Below are positions 6,242 to 13,909 of a DNA stretch of 21,709 nucleotides, in pieces. The notes beneath the pieces are model-generated. The model made no database searches. It was not told where the DNA came from and saw only the letters and a program-made list of their open reading frames with translations. Each line of letters starts with the position of its first letter. The first letter of the stretch is position 1. A program made the position numbers and the translations under genes. Source of the stretch: a virus. The stretch is taken from the IMG/VR virus record IMGVR_UViG_3300042946_000492, positions 1 through 21,709 of that record; one strand, written 5' to 3'.

Positions 6242-8032
6242 TTATCTCAATTCTCTTAAATCGAATGTTCTAACACCATCAACAGTAATTCGTCCGTAAA
6301 AACGGTTGTTCACCATTTTTTTCGCGTATCTTGTCATAATCCCTTTAATTGGTGTGAAATTAAATGGGTTATACATTGTTGGAGTTAATTGTAATGGTAC
6401 GTATGGTGCGTAGATGTAACCTGTGTCTAACAATGATGTTCCTTTGTGTCCCATTAACACTTGGTTTGGTGGGAAGTAAGGGTCACGGTAAACTTGGTAA
6501 CGTCCCGCCAATGTTCCAACTCTTTCAATACCCATGTTGTATTGGTCTTGCTCAGGAGAAGCGTTTGATACGTGGAAGTATTCTAAATCGTCAAAGATAG
6601 CAGAGATTTCAGAAGAAACAACAATCCAGTTCGCTCCACCTCTTAAAGTTGATTTGTGGATTTGAGCCGAGATTTGGTTAATCGCTGTGATAAGAGTTTG
6701 GTTCCAGTCTTTTTGAGTGTAAGGAACTGCTGAAGACCCTAAACGTTTCCAACCATTGTAATCCCAACGTAAGTTCCATGCTGCACCTTTACGTAAATCT
6801 CTTAAGATTTCACGGTCAATTTCAGCCGCAACTTGTTCAGATAATAAAGCTGTTAATTCAGCCTCAGCATCAATGTTATGGAATGCTGCAACGTCTTGAG
6901 CCATCTCAGGAGACCATTGTGCTCTTAATTTTCTTTCTGTAACTGATACAGTAACTGACATTAAGTCAAAAGAAACCTCACCAATTCTATCTTCAAACTC
7001 TAAGTTTTTGTAGATTTTATAAGTCGCTGTAAATGCGTTACTTGTTGCAGTACTTGAAGAGAAAGTCGAACCTGTGTAACCATCCATAGAACCTCCACAA
7101 GTGATACATACAGGTACTTGTAAGTCAACCTCTAAATAGATTTTACCTTCTGCGTCACATACGTTGTCATATTGACCACCACCTGTTTTACTTCCAGGGA
7201 AAGTTAATGTTGCGTTATTGTTACCATACTCAACAATACCTTTACCATATCTTTGAGTTACAACTCTAAATAAGTAAGGGTTAGTTGCATTAGCACTTGT
7301 TGTCGTATTACCTGCAACACCATAAACTGTTAAATCAGATAAGAATGACTCATTATCCATTGGTTGACCATCAGGACCAATTAATTTACCAGCACCATCA
7401 GATGCAAAACCTGACATAACGATTAATACTTTTCTATAATCAGATAATGTATAAGCCGAAGGTACTAATGAATCACCAACCCATGCAACTGTAACAACAG
7501 GTGCTGTGATTGCTGAGAATTGACCTTTTGAATAATCATATAAACCTGGTGGGTCTAAAGCTGGTTCGTTACCTTCATAGAATCTATCGTAAAGGTCTTT
7601 TGTGTTGTTATAGTCATAACCTGAGTTTGGTGTTTGGTCATTCGCAGCATTTGGAGAACCGTAAGGAGCCCAGTGCTGATTTTGAGCGTTTTCATATGAC
7701 TGAATGTTTGGTACAAAGTAGAATAATTTACCGATTGGTAAGTTCATAGCTTGTACAGAAACGATATCGTTTGATAATAATTTAGAGAAAACTCTTCTTA
7801 CGATAGGGAAAACCACTGTTTCAAATGCACCTGTATCAGATGTAGTTGACGCTTCGTTAATTAAGAACGATGCTTGGTTTTCATATAATTGTGCAACGTT
7901 TTCTTTCATGTGACCTTTAAGTCCCTCTAAGAAACCTAATTTGTCCCATTTGTTAATTGTATCTTCTTTGATAACTTTTAAATGTTTTAATCCGATGTTA
8001 CCAACAAGACCTGATTCTAATAATGCTCCCAT
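6242..8032 (-). CDS. 23: Major capsid protein, T4 gp23-like
   Basis: A 596-aa protein that forms the hexameric head shell. Signatures shared with gp23: INKWDKLGFLEGLKGH then ENQASFLINEASTT near the N-terminus, VRRVFSKLLSNDIVSVQAM, the helix SPEMAQDVAAFHNIDAEAEL followed by VAAEIDREIL, and near the C-terminus YIYAPYVPLQL and PIKGIMTRYAKK. T4 gp23 has 521 residues and is cut after Glu65 by gp21. Here LINE-ASTT at residues 57-64 fits the I/L-x-E rule, so maturation after Glu60 is likely. The protein is about 75 residues longer than gp23; the extra length is mostly in the middle, including a Cys pair (CITC) and Ser/Thr-rich strands. It follows the core gene by 39 bp with no terminator or octamer between, so they are probably co-transcribed. 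ATG at 8032 begins MGALLESGLVG. Confidence 0.97.
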   Translation of the reverse strand: MGALLESGLVGNIGLKHLKVIKEDTINKWDKLGFLEGLKGHMKENVAQLYENQASFLINEASTTSDTGAFETVVFPIVRRVFSKLLSNDIVSVQAMNLPIGKLFYFVPNIQSYENAQNQHWAPYGSPNAANDQTPNSGYDYNNTKDLYDRFYEGNEPALDPPGLYDYSKGQFSAITAPVVTVAWVGDSLVPSAYTLSDYRKVLIVMSGFASDGAGKLIGPDGQPMDNESFLSDLTVYGVAGNTTTSANATNPYLFRVVTQRYGKGIVEYGNNNATLTFPGSKTGGGQYDNVCDAEGKIYLEVDLQVPVCITCGGSMDGYTGSTFSSSTATSNAFTATYKIYKNLEFEDRIGEVSFDLMSVTVSVTERKLRAQWSPEMAQDVAAFHNIDAEAELTALLSEQVAAEIDREILRDLRKGAAWNLRWDYNGWKRLGSSAVPYTQKDWNQTLITAINQISAQIHKSTLRGGANWIVVSSEISAIFDDLEYFHVSNASPEQDQYNMGIERVGTLAGRYQVYRDPYFPPNQVLMGHKGTSLLDTGYIYAPYVPLQLTPTMYNPFNFTPIKGIMTRYAKKMVNNRFYGRITVDGVRTFDLRELR

Positions 8033-8071
8033 TTTAGTATTTGTTTTTTAATTTATTTTTATTTGTTTTGA

Positions 8072-9616
8072 TTACCTTAATTTACTCATTAAATCTTTCA
8101 TTCTCATGAATTGAGGATTCTCGTAAGTTTTTGATTCAATTAAAGTAGTCGATGAACCTGTGGAAACTGTTTTTTGTATTCTGTTTTCTACCGATTCACT
8201 AATTGATTTTTTAATTTCCGGTTTAGATAATTCACCTTTAATTGACTGATAAAGATTTTTTGATTCTTTTAAAGTTTCAACATCGTCAAATCTTCTTAAG
8301 ATATTAATTTTCTCTTTTTTAGTCGTTGAATGTTCTGTGAATAATCTTGTCGCGTATGCTAAGTTTGAGTTGAAGATTGCAACTTCGTTAAGTTTTTCTC
8401 TGAAAACATTTAACGCTTTTCTATATTCTTCATTTTTCTCTCTCAACATTTTAACTTCAGTCCCAACTGATTCTACTTTAACACCACTATTACCGTAGTT
8501 ATAGTTTCTGTTATTAGTAATTCCTTTTCTAAGACCTCGTCCTTCTTTGGAACCCATTCCATAAGTTCTAGCAGCCTCTTTAGTTTCTTCTTTTTCAAAA
8601 GCTTTTCTTTTTAAAGTATCACCTTTTTTAGTAGTGTAATCTTCTTTACCTCTCATGGTTCTAGATTTATCACCTCTGTTCATTCCGTAATCACCTTCTT
8701 TTGTTTCTGCCTTAACAACTTTGGATTTTCCTTCCATATTTGCACCTTTCTTGTATTCGAATTTTGCTTTACCTGTACCAACAGATTTAGGACCTTGTTT
8801 TTTATCTTCTTTGAATCCACCAGCGGCTTTATCTTTGTAAGTAAATTTAGGACCTGAGCCAATTCCAACACCTTTAGGTTTAACTGTTGATTTTCCTTCT
8901 CTCACAGCTCTTCTTGGGTTGTAAGATTCTTCCAAATCTTCTTCTTCGTCCATCATATCCTCATCGTCTTCAAATTCGATTTCGAACATAACTTCTTCAT
9001 CATCAGAATCCATATCGTCATCTTCAGCAAAAATTGCGTCAATAACATCTGAAGTTGTTTGGTCATCCATTTCCTCATCCATTTCAAATTCCATGTCATC
9101 CATTTCCTCATCCATTTCAAATTCCATGTCGTCCTCTTCATACATATCTTCTTCCGATTCACCAAGTTTAACTAAATACTCTTCATCAGTATCATTATCA
9201 GTTAAGTGGATATCATCACCGTCTTTTTTTACAATGATTCCATCTTCTTCACCCATAGCTTTAAATACTTTAAGAATTTCTTCGTCAGACGCACCTGTTA
9301 AGTCGATTGGACTTTCGTCAGAATCCATGTCCATATCAAAATCCATATCAATGTCCATTTCATCCTCATCTTCATTATCTGTATCCATATCAAAATCCAT
9401 TTCCTCTTCGTCAGAGTCCATTTCATCATCCATGTCAACATCTAATTCAACCTCATCATCTTCTGTTTCTTGTTCAGAAAGAGATTCTTTTACTAGCTGA
9501 TTGATTTCTTCCTTCATAGTTGAAGCAAGTATTCCTTTTGCGTTTTCGGCAATTGCTTCTTCAACTTGTTTCATTTGAATAAGCGCCTCTTGAACTAATT
9601 TATTATTTTCTTGCAT
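8072..9616 (-). CDS. 22: Prohead core/scaffold protein, T4 gp22-like by position and C-terminus
   Basis: A 514-aa protein between protease and capsid genes, where T4 has gene 22. The N-terminal 50 residues are helical. Residues about 55-230 are extremely acidic and Asp/Met/Glu-rich (DMDFDMDMDSD), including MEFEMDEEMDD twice in tandem. Residues about 230-370 are basic and Gly/Lys-rich. Residues about 375-514 are helical (KMLREKNEEYRKALNVFREK, then FNSNLAYATRLFTEH) and resemble the C-terminal part of gp22-type core proteins. T4 gp22 (269 aa) forms the internal core and is degraded by gp21. This protein is nearly twice as long, with the acidic and basic blocks as the additions. An octamer copy 22 nt before the ATG and tandem terminators upstream give it its own transcription unit with the capsid gene. 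Confidence 0.83.
   Translation of the reverse strand: MQENNKLVQEALIQMKQVEEAIAENAKGILASTMKEEINQLVKESLSEQETEDDEVELDVDMDDEMDSDEEEMDFDMDTDNEDEDEMDIDMDFDMDMDSDESPIDLTGASDEEILKVFKAMGEEDGIIVKKDGDDIHLTDNDTDEEYLVKLGESEEDMYEEDDMEFEMDEEMDDMEFEMDEEMDDQTTSDVIDAIFAEDDDMDSDDEEVMFEIEFEDDEDMMDEEEDLEESYNPRRAVREGKSTVKPKGVGIGSGPKFTYKDKAAGGFKEDKKQGPKSVGTGKAKFEYKKGANMEGKSKVVKAETKEGDYGMNRGDKSRTMRGKEDYTTKKGDTLKRKAFEKEETKEAARTYGMGSKEGRGLRKGITNNRNYNYGNSGVKVESVGTEVKMLREKNEEYRKALNVFREKLNEVAIFNSNLAYATRLFTEHSTTKKEKINILRRFDDVETLKESKNLYQSIKGELSKPEIKKSISESVENRIQKTVSTGSSTTLIESKTYENPQFMRMKDLMSKLR
9064..9129. repeat. Exact 33-bp tandem duplication in the core gene
   Basis: Two identical 33-bp units, 9064-9096 and 9097-9129, encode the 11-residue unit MEFEMDEEMDD twice in frame. 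Flanking coding sequence uses the same few residues, so the acidic block probably changes length by slippage. Confidence 0.9.
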
Positions 9617-9638
9617 GAAAAATTATTGTTATTTCATA

Positions 9639-9646
9639 ATAAATAT
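9639..9646 (-). promoter_or_regulatory. Recurrent octamer upstream of core-capsid unit
   Basis: Exact copy, context GGTAATATTTATTATG in gene sense, 22 nt before the ATG at 9616 and immediately downstream of tandem terminators. This is the arrangement expected of a promoter for the core and capsid genes. Confidence 0.6.
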
Positions 9647-9649
9647 TAC

Positions 9650-9698
9650 CAAAAACAAAAAAAGTTTATTTCACCTATTAAATAGATAAAATAAACTT
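9650..9698 (-). terminator. Second of two tandem terminators before the core gene
   Basis: AAGTTTATTT (9662-9671) pairs perfectly with AAATAAACTT (9689-9698) over 10 bp, with a 17-nt loop. On the minus strand it is followed by a T-rich tail (9661-9650). The stem is A/T-rich, so it is weaker than the one at 9717. Confidence 0.55.
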
Positions 9699-9716
9699 AA
9701 ATTATGTTGTATAAAA

Positions 9717-9740
9717 AAAGTGGTCGAATTTGACCACTTT
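9717..9740. terminator. Terminator after the DUF4494-like gene
   Basis: A perfect 9-bp stem, AAAGTGGTC (9717-9725) with GACCACTTT (9732-9740), loop GAATTT. On the minus strand a run of T follows (9719-9713), 11 nt after the stop of the gene at 9752-9961. Confidence 0.88.
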
Positions 9741-9751
9741 ATTAAAATTAG

Positions 9752-9961
9752 TTATTGAATGACTTCATCAATTTTACTTTCAGATACTGAAGTAATTCTC
9801 CATTCATGAGTAAAACCCTCATATTTTTTTGTGACTTTAGCCTCAACATCTGTTACTGAATAACCCTCAACAAGTTTTTCTTCTCTAATTTTTTTAATTT
9901 TACCTGTATTCTCATCAGGTAAATCATACTGAATTTTTGCTACAAAAAATTTTTCTTCCAT
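9752..9961 (-). CDS. Small DUF4494-like protein (69 aa)
   Basis: The sequence pattern, KIQYDLPDENTGKIKKIREE followed by KLVEGYSVTDVEAKVTKKYE and a beta strand EWRITSVSESKI, fits DUF4494, a small domain common in Bacteroidetes genomes and their mobile elements, with no known function. The family call is from memory. The fold should be beta-beta-alpha-beta. It starts 8 nt after the protease gene ends and is followed by a strong terminator, so it is the last gene of the protease unit. T4 has no counterpart between genes 21 and 22, so a role in prohead assembly is only suggested by position. Confidence 0.75.
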   Translation of the reverse strand: MEEKFFVAKIQYDLPDENTGKIKKIREEKLVEGYSVTDVEAKVTKKYEGFTHEWRITSVSESKIDEVIQ

Positions 9962-9969
9962 GTGTTTTT

Positions 9970-10686
9970 TTATTTTCCTAAAAAATCGTTTAATTTTTTC
10001 ATTAAGTCAACCGACTTTTCAACATATTCGTCTTTTTGTTTATATTTTTTTTCTTCATCTAAGTTTTCCTCATATTTATCTCTATCATCCGCGTTAGTAA
10101 ATAAGTAAGCTCCCGGAGTTGATGGAGATGATACCAAGTCAAAACATATCAATTCAAAATCATCTTGAACTTCATTTCTTTCCCCCACTTTTTTTAATGA
10201 CCCAACTCCTCGAGAAGAAATACCTAAAGTAACTCCTTGTCTCATTAAATTAGCCGCTTGGTCCCCTTTGGTTGAGACAATTCCTCTTTCGTGGAAACCT
10301 GGTGAAGTTAGTAATTTAAGTTTACCCATTAAGATGTTTCTATCCCACCATATATCTGTAATGATATGTGATACACGGTCTAAATCAATTAAAGAGGATT
10401 CGGGATGATTTAACTCAGAAGTTGACAACCCTTTTTCAATCGCTCTTTTATAATTGTCAGCCTCTCTTTTTAAAATTCTTTCCGGATACGTTCTTCCATT
10501 TCGATTTGGAGTGTCATACTTTTGAAGTACCGCATAAAACTCAAATGGATTTCTATAATCCATTTCTTTAGCCTCTCTTAAAACTTTTTCATTATGTTTG
10601 TCTTTAGGTGATACCCACCCGGCATCGGCTTCAACTAATATACCATGTCCGGTTTCACTTGCTTCTAATATTCTTAATTGTTTCAT
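9970..10686 (-). CDS. 21: Prohead maturation protease, T4 gp21-like
   Basis: A 238-aa serine protease of the herpesvirus-assemblin-like T4 gp21 group (T4 gp21: 212 aa), which degrades the core and trims the capsid protein during head maturation. Features: YDTPNRNGRTYPERIL (57-72), SELNHPESS with likely catalytic His94, a strand region DIWWDRNILMGKLKLL, GVTLGISSRG with likely nucleophile Ser157 or Ser158, and FDLVSSPSTPGAYLF closing the fold (about 182-196). The last 35 residues are a charged helical tail, a possible self-cleavage region. The ATG at 10686 is preceded by an octamer copy (14 nt) and followed at 8 nt by the DUF4494-like gene. Its place between portal and capsid genes matches T4. 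Confidence 0.95.
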   Translation of the reverse strand: MKQLRILEASETGHGILVEADAGWVSPKDKHNEKVLREAKEMDYRNPFEFYAVLQKYDTPNRNGRTYPERILKREADNYKRAIEKGLSTSELNHPESSLIDLDRVSHIITDIWWDRNILMGKLKLLTSPGFHERGIVSTKGDQAANLMRQGVTLGISSRGVGSLKKVGERNEVQDDFELICFDLVSSPSTPGAYLFTNADDRDKYEENLDEEKKYKQKDEYVEKSVDLMKKLNDFLGK

Positions 10687-10700
10687 TAATTCTTTTTAAG

Positions 10701-10708
10701 ATAAATAT
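10701..10708 (-). promoter_or_regulatory. Recurrent octamer upstream of protease gene
   Basis: Exact copy, context TTGATATATTTATC in gene sense, 14 nt before the ATG at 10686, in the 37-bp gap after the gene at 10724-11164. Confidence 0.5.
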
Positions 10709-10723
10709 ATCAATTATGGTACT

Positions 10724-11164
10724 TTACAAGATAACCTCTTTTTTTGTATTAGAAAATTCAAAATATTTGTTTTTTTGGATATTATTTTTGAAGATAGTTT
10801 GTATTATTTTTTTAATAGAATCTTTTATTTCCGGGGATTTAAAATCAATCTCATTTAATGTATATAAATTAATTTCCAAGTTTAAAAACGATTTTTTACC
10901 ATATAAGATTCCACTTGTTCTTAAATCTAAATCGACAATTGTTTTTTCTTGGAATATTGATGTGTTATTTGATTCATAGACAGAATGTTTTATTTCTCGA
11001 TTTAAGTTTGATACGACTCGGTTCCAATTATCGTAATCGTCTTTAGGTGTGACCCAAGATTGAAGGTTTATGTAGATTGATTTCAAGTTTTTTGAATCTA
11101 CGGTACCATAGTTGGTTTTAATTGAATTGTATAAATTTAATTTTATACTTTTTCCTTTTTTCAT
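10724..11164 (-). CDS. Unknown 146-aa protein between portal and protease genes
   Basis: Starts MKKGKSIKLNLYNSIKTNYG. It looks alpha/beta with several strands (KTIVDLDLRTSGILYG, FLNLEINLYTLNEIDF) and a helical C-terminus (IKKIIQTIFKNNIQ). No family recognised. It lies between terminators and the protease gene, the region where T4 has the small core genes 67 and 68, but it shows none of their strong helical acidic character, so I do not assign it to them. It has a near-canonical host-type promoter of its own (11200-11231) and no octamer. Confidence 0.75.
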   Translation of the reverse strand: MKKGKSIKLNLYNSIKTNYGTVDSKNLKSIYINLQSWVTPKDDYDNWNRVVSNLNREIKHSVYESNNTSIFQEKTIVDLDLRTSGILYGKKSFLNLEINLYTLNEIDFKSPEIKDSIKKIIQTIFKNNIQKNKYFEFSNTKKEVIL

Positions 11165-11199
11165 GAATTATTTTCATTATTCCGTTTATTTTATTTGTT

Positions 11200-11231
11200 A
11201 AAATATAGAATAATTTTGATAACATGTCAAA
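11200..11231 (-). promoter_or_regulatory. Near-canonical Bacteroidetes promoter for the 146-aa gene
   Basis: In minus-strand sense, TTTG (11231-11228), a 20-nt spacer and TATATTTT (11207-11200) lie 35 nt upstream of the ATG at 11164. It differs from TTTG-N19-TAnnTTTG by one spacer base and the final G. The -33 element overlaps the T tract of the preceding terminator. Confidence 0.45.
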
Positions 11232-11276
11232 AAAATAATGGGTGTTATTTACTTTTTAGTCGTAAAAACACCCATT
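11230..11276 (-). terminator. Terminator after the 232-aa gene
   Basis: AATGGGTGTT (11237-11246) pairs perfectly with AACACCCATT (11267-11276) over 10 bp, with a 20-nt loop. In minus-strand sense, ATTATTTTTTTG follows. It lies 20 nt after the stop codon at 11297. Confidence 0.8.
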
Positions 11277-11296
11277 TATTAAATGATTATTTGTAA

Positions 11297-11995
11297 TTAA
11301 ATCGATTCTTCTAAAGTTTTTAATCTTAAAAAACTAATTTGGTCAAATTTTTCATTTCTCAATTTATCAATAGTTTCTGATAATTTTGATTTAACATCTG
11401 ATTCAGTCTCACTTTCCATCATATTGGTAAGTTTAGTGATTGTACTTTCTTTTAAAGTTTCAAACTTACCCTCTAATGTTTTACTATCCTCAGAAATTAA
11501 TTGGAAGAACTCTTTTTTAGACGATTCATCTAAATTTTCAATATATCCTCTTAACGTTTGATTCGCAATACTAACCATAGATTTAATTGGAATGTTAATC
11601 GATTCTTTAATGGTTTCTTTTTTTTCAGTTAAAACTTTAATAATATTCTTTCTTGATTTTATACGTTCATGTAAATCTAACTTATTCGTAGTAATTAACG
11701 TATCTAAATCAGAATAATTGTTGGTACCACTCTCAGATAATGTTTTCGGTAATTTTACAGATGGTAATATTTTCATCAATAAATTAATCCCTTCATCTAA
11801 AAAAATGTTAGCATCTTGTTCCGATAAACCTTGGGGAGTACTCAATTGGTCGTATAATGAGTACGCCTTCGACATAGATTTATTATTCAAAACATTATGT
11901 TTGAACTCTCTTAAAGATTTTTTAAATTCTTTCTCGTCATTATATGACTCAAGTAATTTTTTTTCGATTATGGATTTTATGTTTCCGAATGTCAT
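11297..11995 (-). CDS. Unknown helical protein downstream of portal gene (possible core component)
   Basis: A 232-aa protein rich in Lys, Glu and Ser, almost wholly helical, with long charged segments (KSIIEKKLLESYNDEKEF, then RIKSRKNIIKVLTEKKE, then SKLSETIDKLRNEKFDQI) that could form coiled coils. I chose ATG at 11995; an in-frame TTG at 12004 would add MTT. It directly follows the portal gene and precedes the protease, where T4 carries the minor core genes 67 and 68. A role in the prohead core is plausible from position and composition but no specific similarity is evident. It has an octamer 17 nt upstream and a terminator after its stop. Confidence 0.75.
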   Translation of the reverse strand: MTFGNIKSIIEKKLLESYNDEKEFKKSLREFKHNVLNNKSMSKAYSLYDQLSTPQGLSEQDANIFLDEGINLLMKILPSVKLPKTLSESGTNNYSDLDTLITTNKLDLHERIKSRKNIIKVLTEKKETIKESINIPIKSMVSIANQTLRGYIENLDESSKKEFFQLISEDSKTLEGKFETLKESTITKLTNMMESETESDVKSKLSETIDKLRNEKFDQISFLRLKTLEESI

Positions 11996-12012
11996 TGTTG
12001 TCAATTTTATAA

Positions 12013-12020
12013 ATAAATAT
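12013..12020 (-). promoter_or_regulatory. Recurrent octamer abutting the portal stop codon
   Basis: Exact copy, 17 nt before the ATG at 11995. In gene sense the portal stop codon TAA runs straight into it (GTAATATTTAT), the same construction as at 20716-20723. Confidence 0.5.
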
Positions 12021-13870
12021 TACGAATTTAGTAACTTATTCAATTCTTTTGAAATTTCTCCCAAAGATTCTTGTCCATGGTTTAAATTTATTATTTCTTT
12101 ACCCTCAATTAAATTGTTTTCAACCAATATATTTAAATTATTAAACCTTGATTCCGGAGTAATTTCTGCTTCCCCACCAGGTGATGGCGGAGCAACAGTT
12201 TCTTCTCCTGCCGGTGGTAATTCACTACCTAAATCAGAGGTTTCAATCCCACCACCTCCAAATGACGGAGTTGGTTCTGAGGTTTCCGTTGATGCGGTTG
12301 TTGCAGTACCTCCTGATGAATTACCATAAAGTTTATCAATATTGTCAAATAAACCTGTTTTAGTAATAACGGTAGGAGTCGCTTTAAGTTCTTCACCAAC
12401 CGCTCTTTCAATTCTTTGTTGTTGTAAATCCAAACGAACTTCTTCATCTGACCAACCAAAAATATGTTTTTTAGCCCAAGTTGATGATGTTGCTTGAATA
12501 CCATTTCCGGGGTCTGAAACTAAATCTTTATATAATAAAACTTTCTCTTTCCAAACATCAATCTTCAATAAATCTGCTTGAGTTGACGGATTAGATAATC
12601 CTAATGTAAAGTTTTCTAATTCATCTTCAAACCCTAATAAAAACAAATGTACTATGGCAATTTTATTCAATTCTGCCAACATACTTTTTTGAATTCTATT
12701 TATTGTTCTAGCAAAACGAATGTCCTGTAATGATAAGTTTTTTCCATCACCAACAACTTCTTCAAAACCTAAAAACGCTTTCGGAACACGAAGTGCCGTT
12801 AATAATTTCTTTTGGATATATTCAATATCGGCAATTTCTGATAAGTTTGTTGCTCCCGGTAATGTAGTAATAGGGTCAGGGGCCGAAGGGTCTCTAACTG
12901 GTATGAAGTAATCTTGGTCAACCGCCATTTGATTAAATCTCATATCGACATTACCTGTCTTGTTGTCAACTACTTGTTCTCTTTTGAATTTATTGGCGAC
13001 TCTTTGTACGTACGCTTCAACATCGTCATCATTCATGTTACCAACGAATACTTTAAACATTCTTCTTTCAGGTGCTCTAGATGTTCGATAAATTAACATG
13101 GCATCCTCAGACAATAATAATTGTTTCCAAATACGTCTTGCCTTTTCTAACATAGAAGTACCATAAGGAAGTTTTCTGTCATCACCTAATAATCTAAAGT
13201 GAGCAATTTCCCATGATTGGAATTCCATATTTTTGTTCTTCCAAGTAAAATGTAGAGACTTTTTGTCTTTATCCAATTCTTTTGTAATATCCGTAGAAAT
13301 TTTAGCACTAACGCCAACCTCATGTCTTTCGATTTCAATTGTTGGTAATTGTTGACAACCAACAATACCTTTTTCCGGGTCTAATTTCATATAAACAAAA
13401 TTATCCCCATACTTACAAGTATTTCGTGTCCACATTGGTAAGTTAGTGTTAATATCGAGGGCGTTATTAAATAAATCTGCTAATACTCCCTTTATTCTTT
13501 TTGATTCCGAATAAATTTGTAAAATAAAACCATCTTCATTTGTTGTTGTCGATTCTTCCGCGTAAATGTCTAAAGCGGCGGATATCTCCGGAGTATACTC
13601 CATACTTTCGTAATCATATTGTGCCGATAATCTTGACGGTTCATAATATATTGCTTGGGAATATAAATTATTCTCAACTTTTGCCCATTGATTTGTTAAA
13701 TAAAAAGTTTGTTGTGCCTGTAACTTTTCTTTTTCGTATTCTTCTCTACTTTTTGTACGTAGTAATTCCTTTTTATCAAACTTAAATGTTGGATAATCTT
13801 GACCTAATAAGGAATTTGGTCCCAATGTTTGGGATAACCTCTGCCATACCGTTAAATTTTGTTCACTCAT
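12020..13870 (-). CDS. 20: Portal vertex protein, T4 gp20-like
   Basis: A 616-aa protein (T4 gp20: 524) forming the dodecameric ring at the head vertex through which DNA is packaged and to which the tail attaches. Portal-type features: YTPEISAALDIYAEEST (about 92-108), MWTRNTCKYGDNFVYMKLDP, EIAHFRLLGDDRKLPYGTSM leading into the helix LEKARRIWKQLLLSEDAMLI, then RTSRAPERRMFKVFVGNMND and ALRVPKAFLGFEE. The last 100 residues are an extra Gly/Pro/Thr-rich, probably disordered tail (SSGGTATTASTETSEP and onwards) ending in a short helix, which accounts for the added length. It follows the terminase by 39 bp. The start is ATG at 13870 (MSEQNLTVWQRL). Confidence 0.95.
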   Translation of the reverse strand: MSEQNLTVWQRLSQTLGPNSLLGQDYPTFKFDKKELLRTKSREEYEKEKLQAQQTFYLTNQWAKVENNLYSQAIYYEPSRLSAQYDYESMEYTPEISAALDIYAEESTTTNEDGFILQIYSESKRIKGVLADLFNNALDINTNLPMWTRNTCKYGDNFVYMKLDPEKGIVGCQQLPTIEIERHEVGVSAKISTDITKELDKDKKSLHFTWKNKNMEFQSWEIAHFRLLGDDRKLPYGTSMLEKARRIWKQLLLSEDAMLIYRTSRAPERRMFKVFVGNMNDDDVEAYVQRVANKFKREQVVDNKTGNVDMRFNQMAVDQDYFIPVRDPSAPDPITTLPGATNLSEIADIEYIQKKLLTALRVPKAFLGFEEVVGDGKNLSLQDIRFARTINRIQKSMLAELNKIAIVHLFLLGFEDELENFTLGLSNPSTQADLLKIDVWKEKVLLYKDLVSDPGNGIQATSSTWAKKHIFGWSDEEVRLDLQQQRIERAVGEELKATPTVITKTGLFDNIDKLYGNSSGGTATTASTETSEPTPSFGGGGIETSDLGSELPPAGEETVAPPSPGGEAEITPESRFNNLNILVENNLIEGKEIINLNHGQESLGEISKELNKLLNS

Positions 13871-13899
13871 ATTATAATTTTACTTCTTTACTCAATAAT

Positions 13900-13907
13900 A
13901 TAAATAG
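13900..13907 (-). promoter_or_regulatory. Variant of the recurrent octamer upstream of portal gene
   Basis: CTATTTAT in gene sense, one base off the exact motif, 29 nt before the portal ATG. The terminase stop codon TAA lies directly upstream (GTAATACTATTTAT). Confidence 0.4.
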
Positions 13908-13909
13908 TA

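Noticed and set aside
9093-9500. Ser-rich plus-strand frame opposite the core gene
   Set aside because: Its Ser/Ile repetition simply mirrors the Asp/Glu/Met codons of the acidic block on the other strand.
10608-10979. Hydrophobic plus-strand frame resembling a membrane protein
   Set aside because: Antisense to the protease and 146-aa genes; hydrophobicity arises from A/T-rich Lys/Asn codons read in reverse.
11718-12329. Open plus-strand frame of 203 codons
   Set aside because: It is antisense to the 232-aa gene and the low-complexity portal tail, spans their junction, and has biased composition typical of a mirror frame; no promoter or domain is seen.
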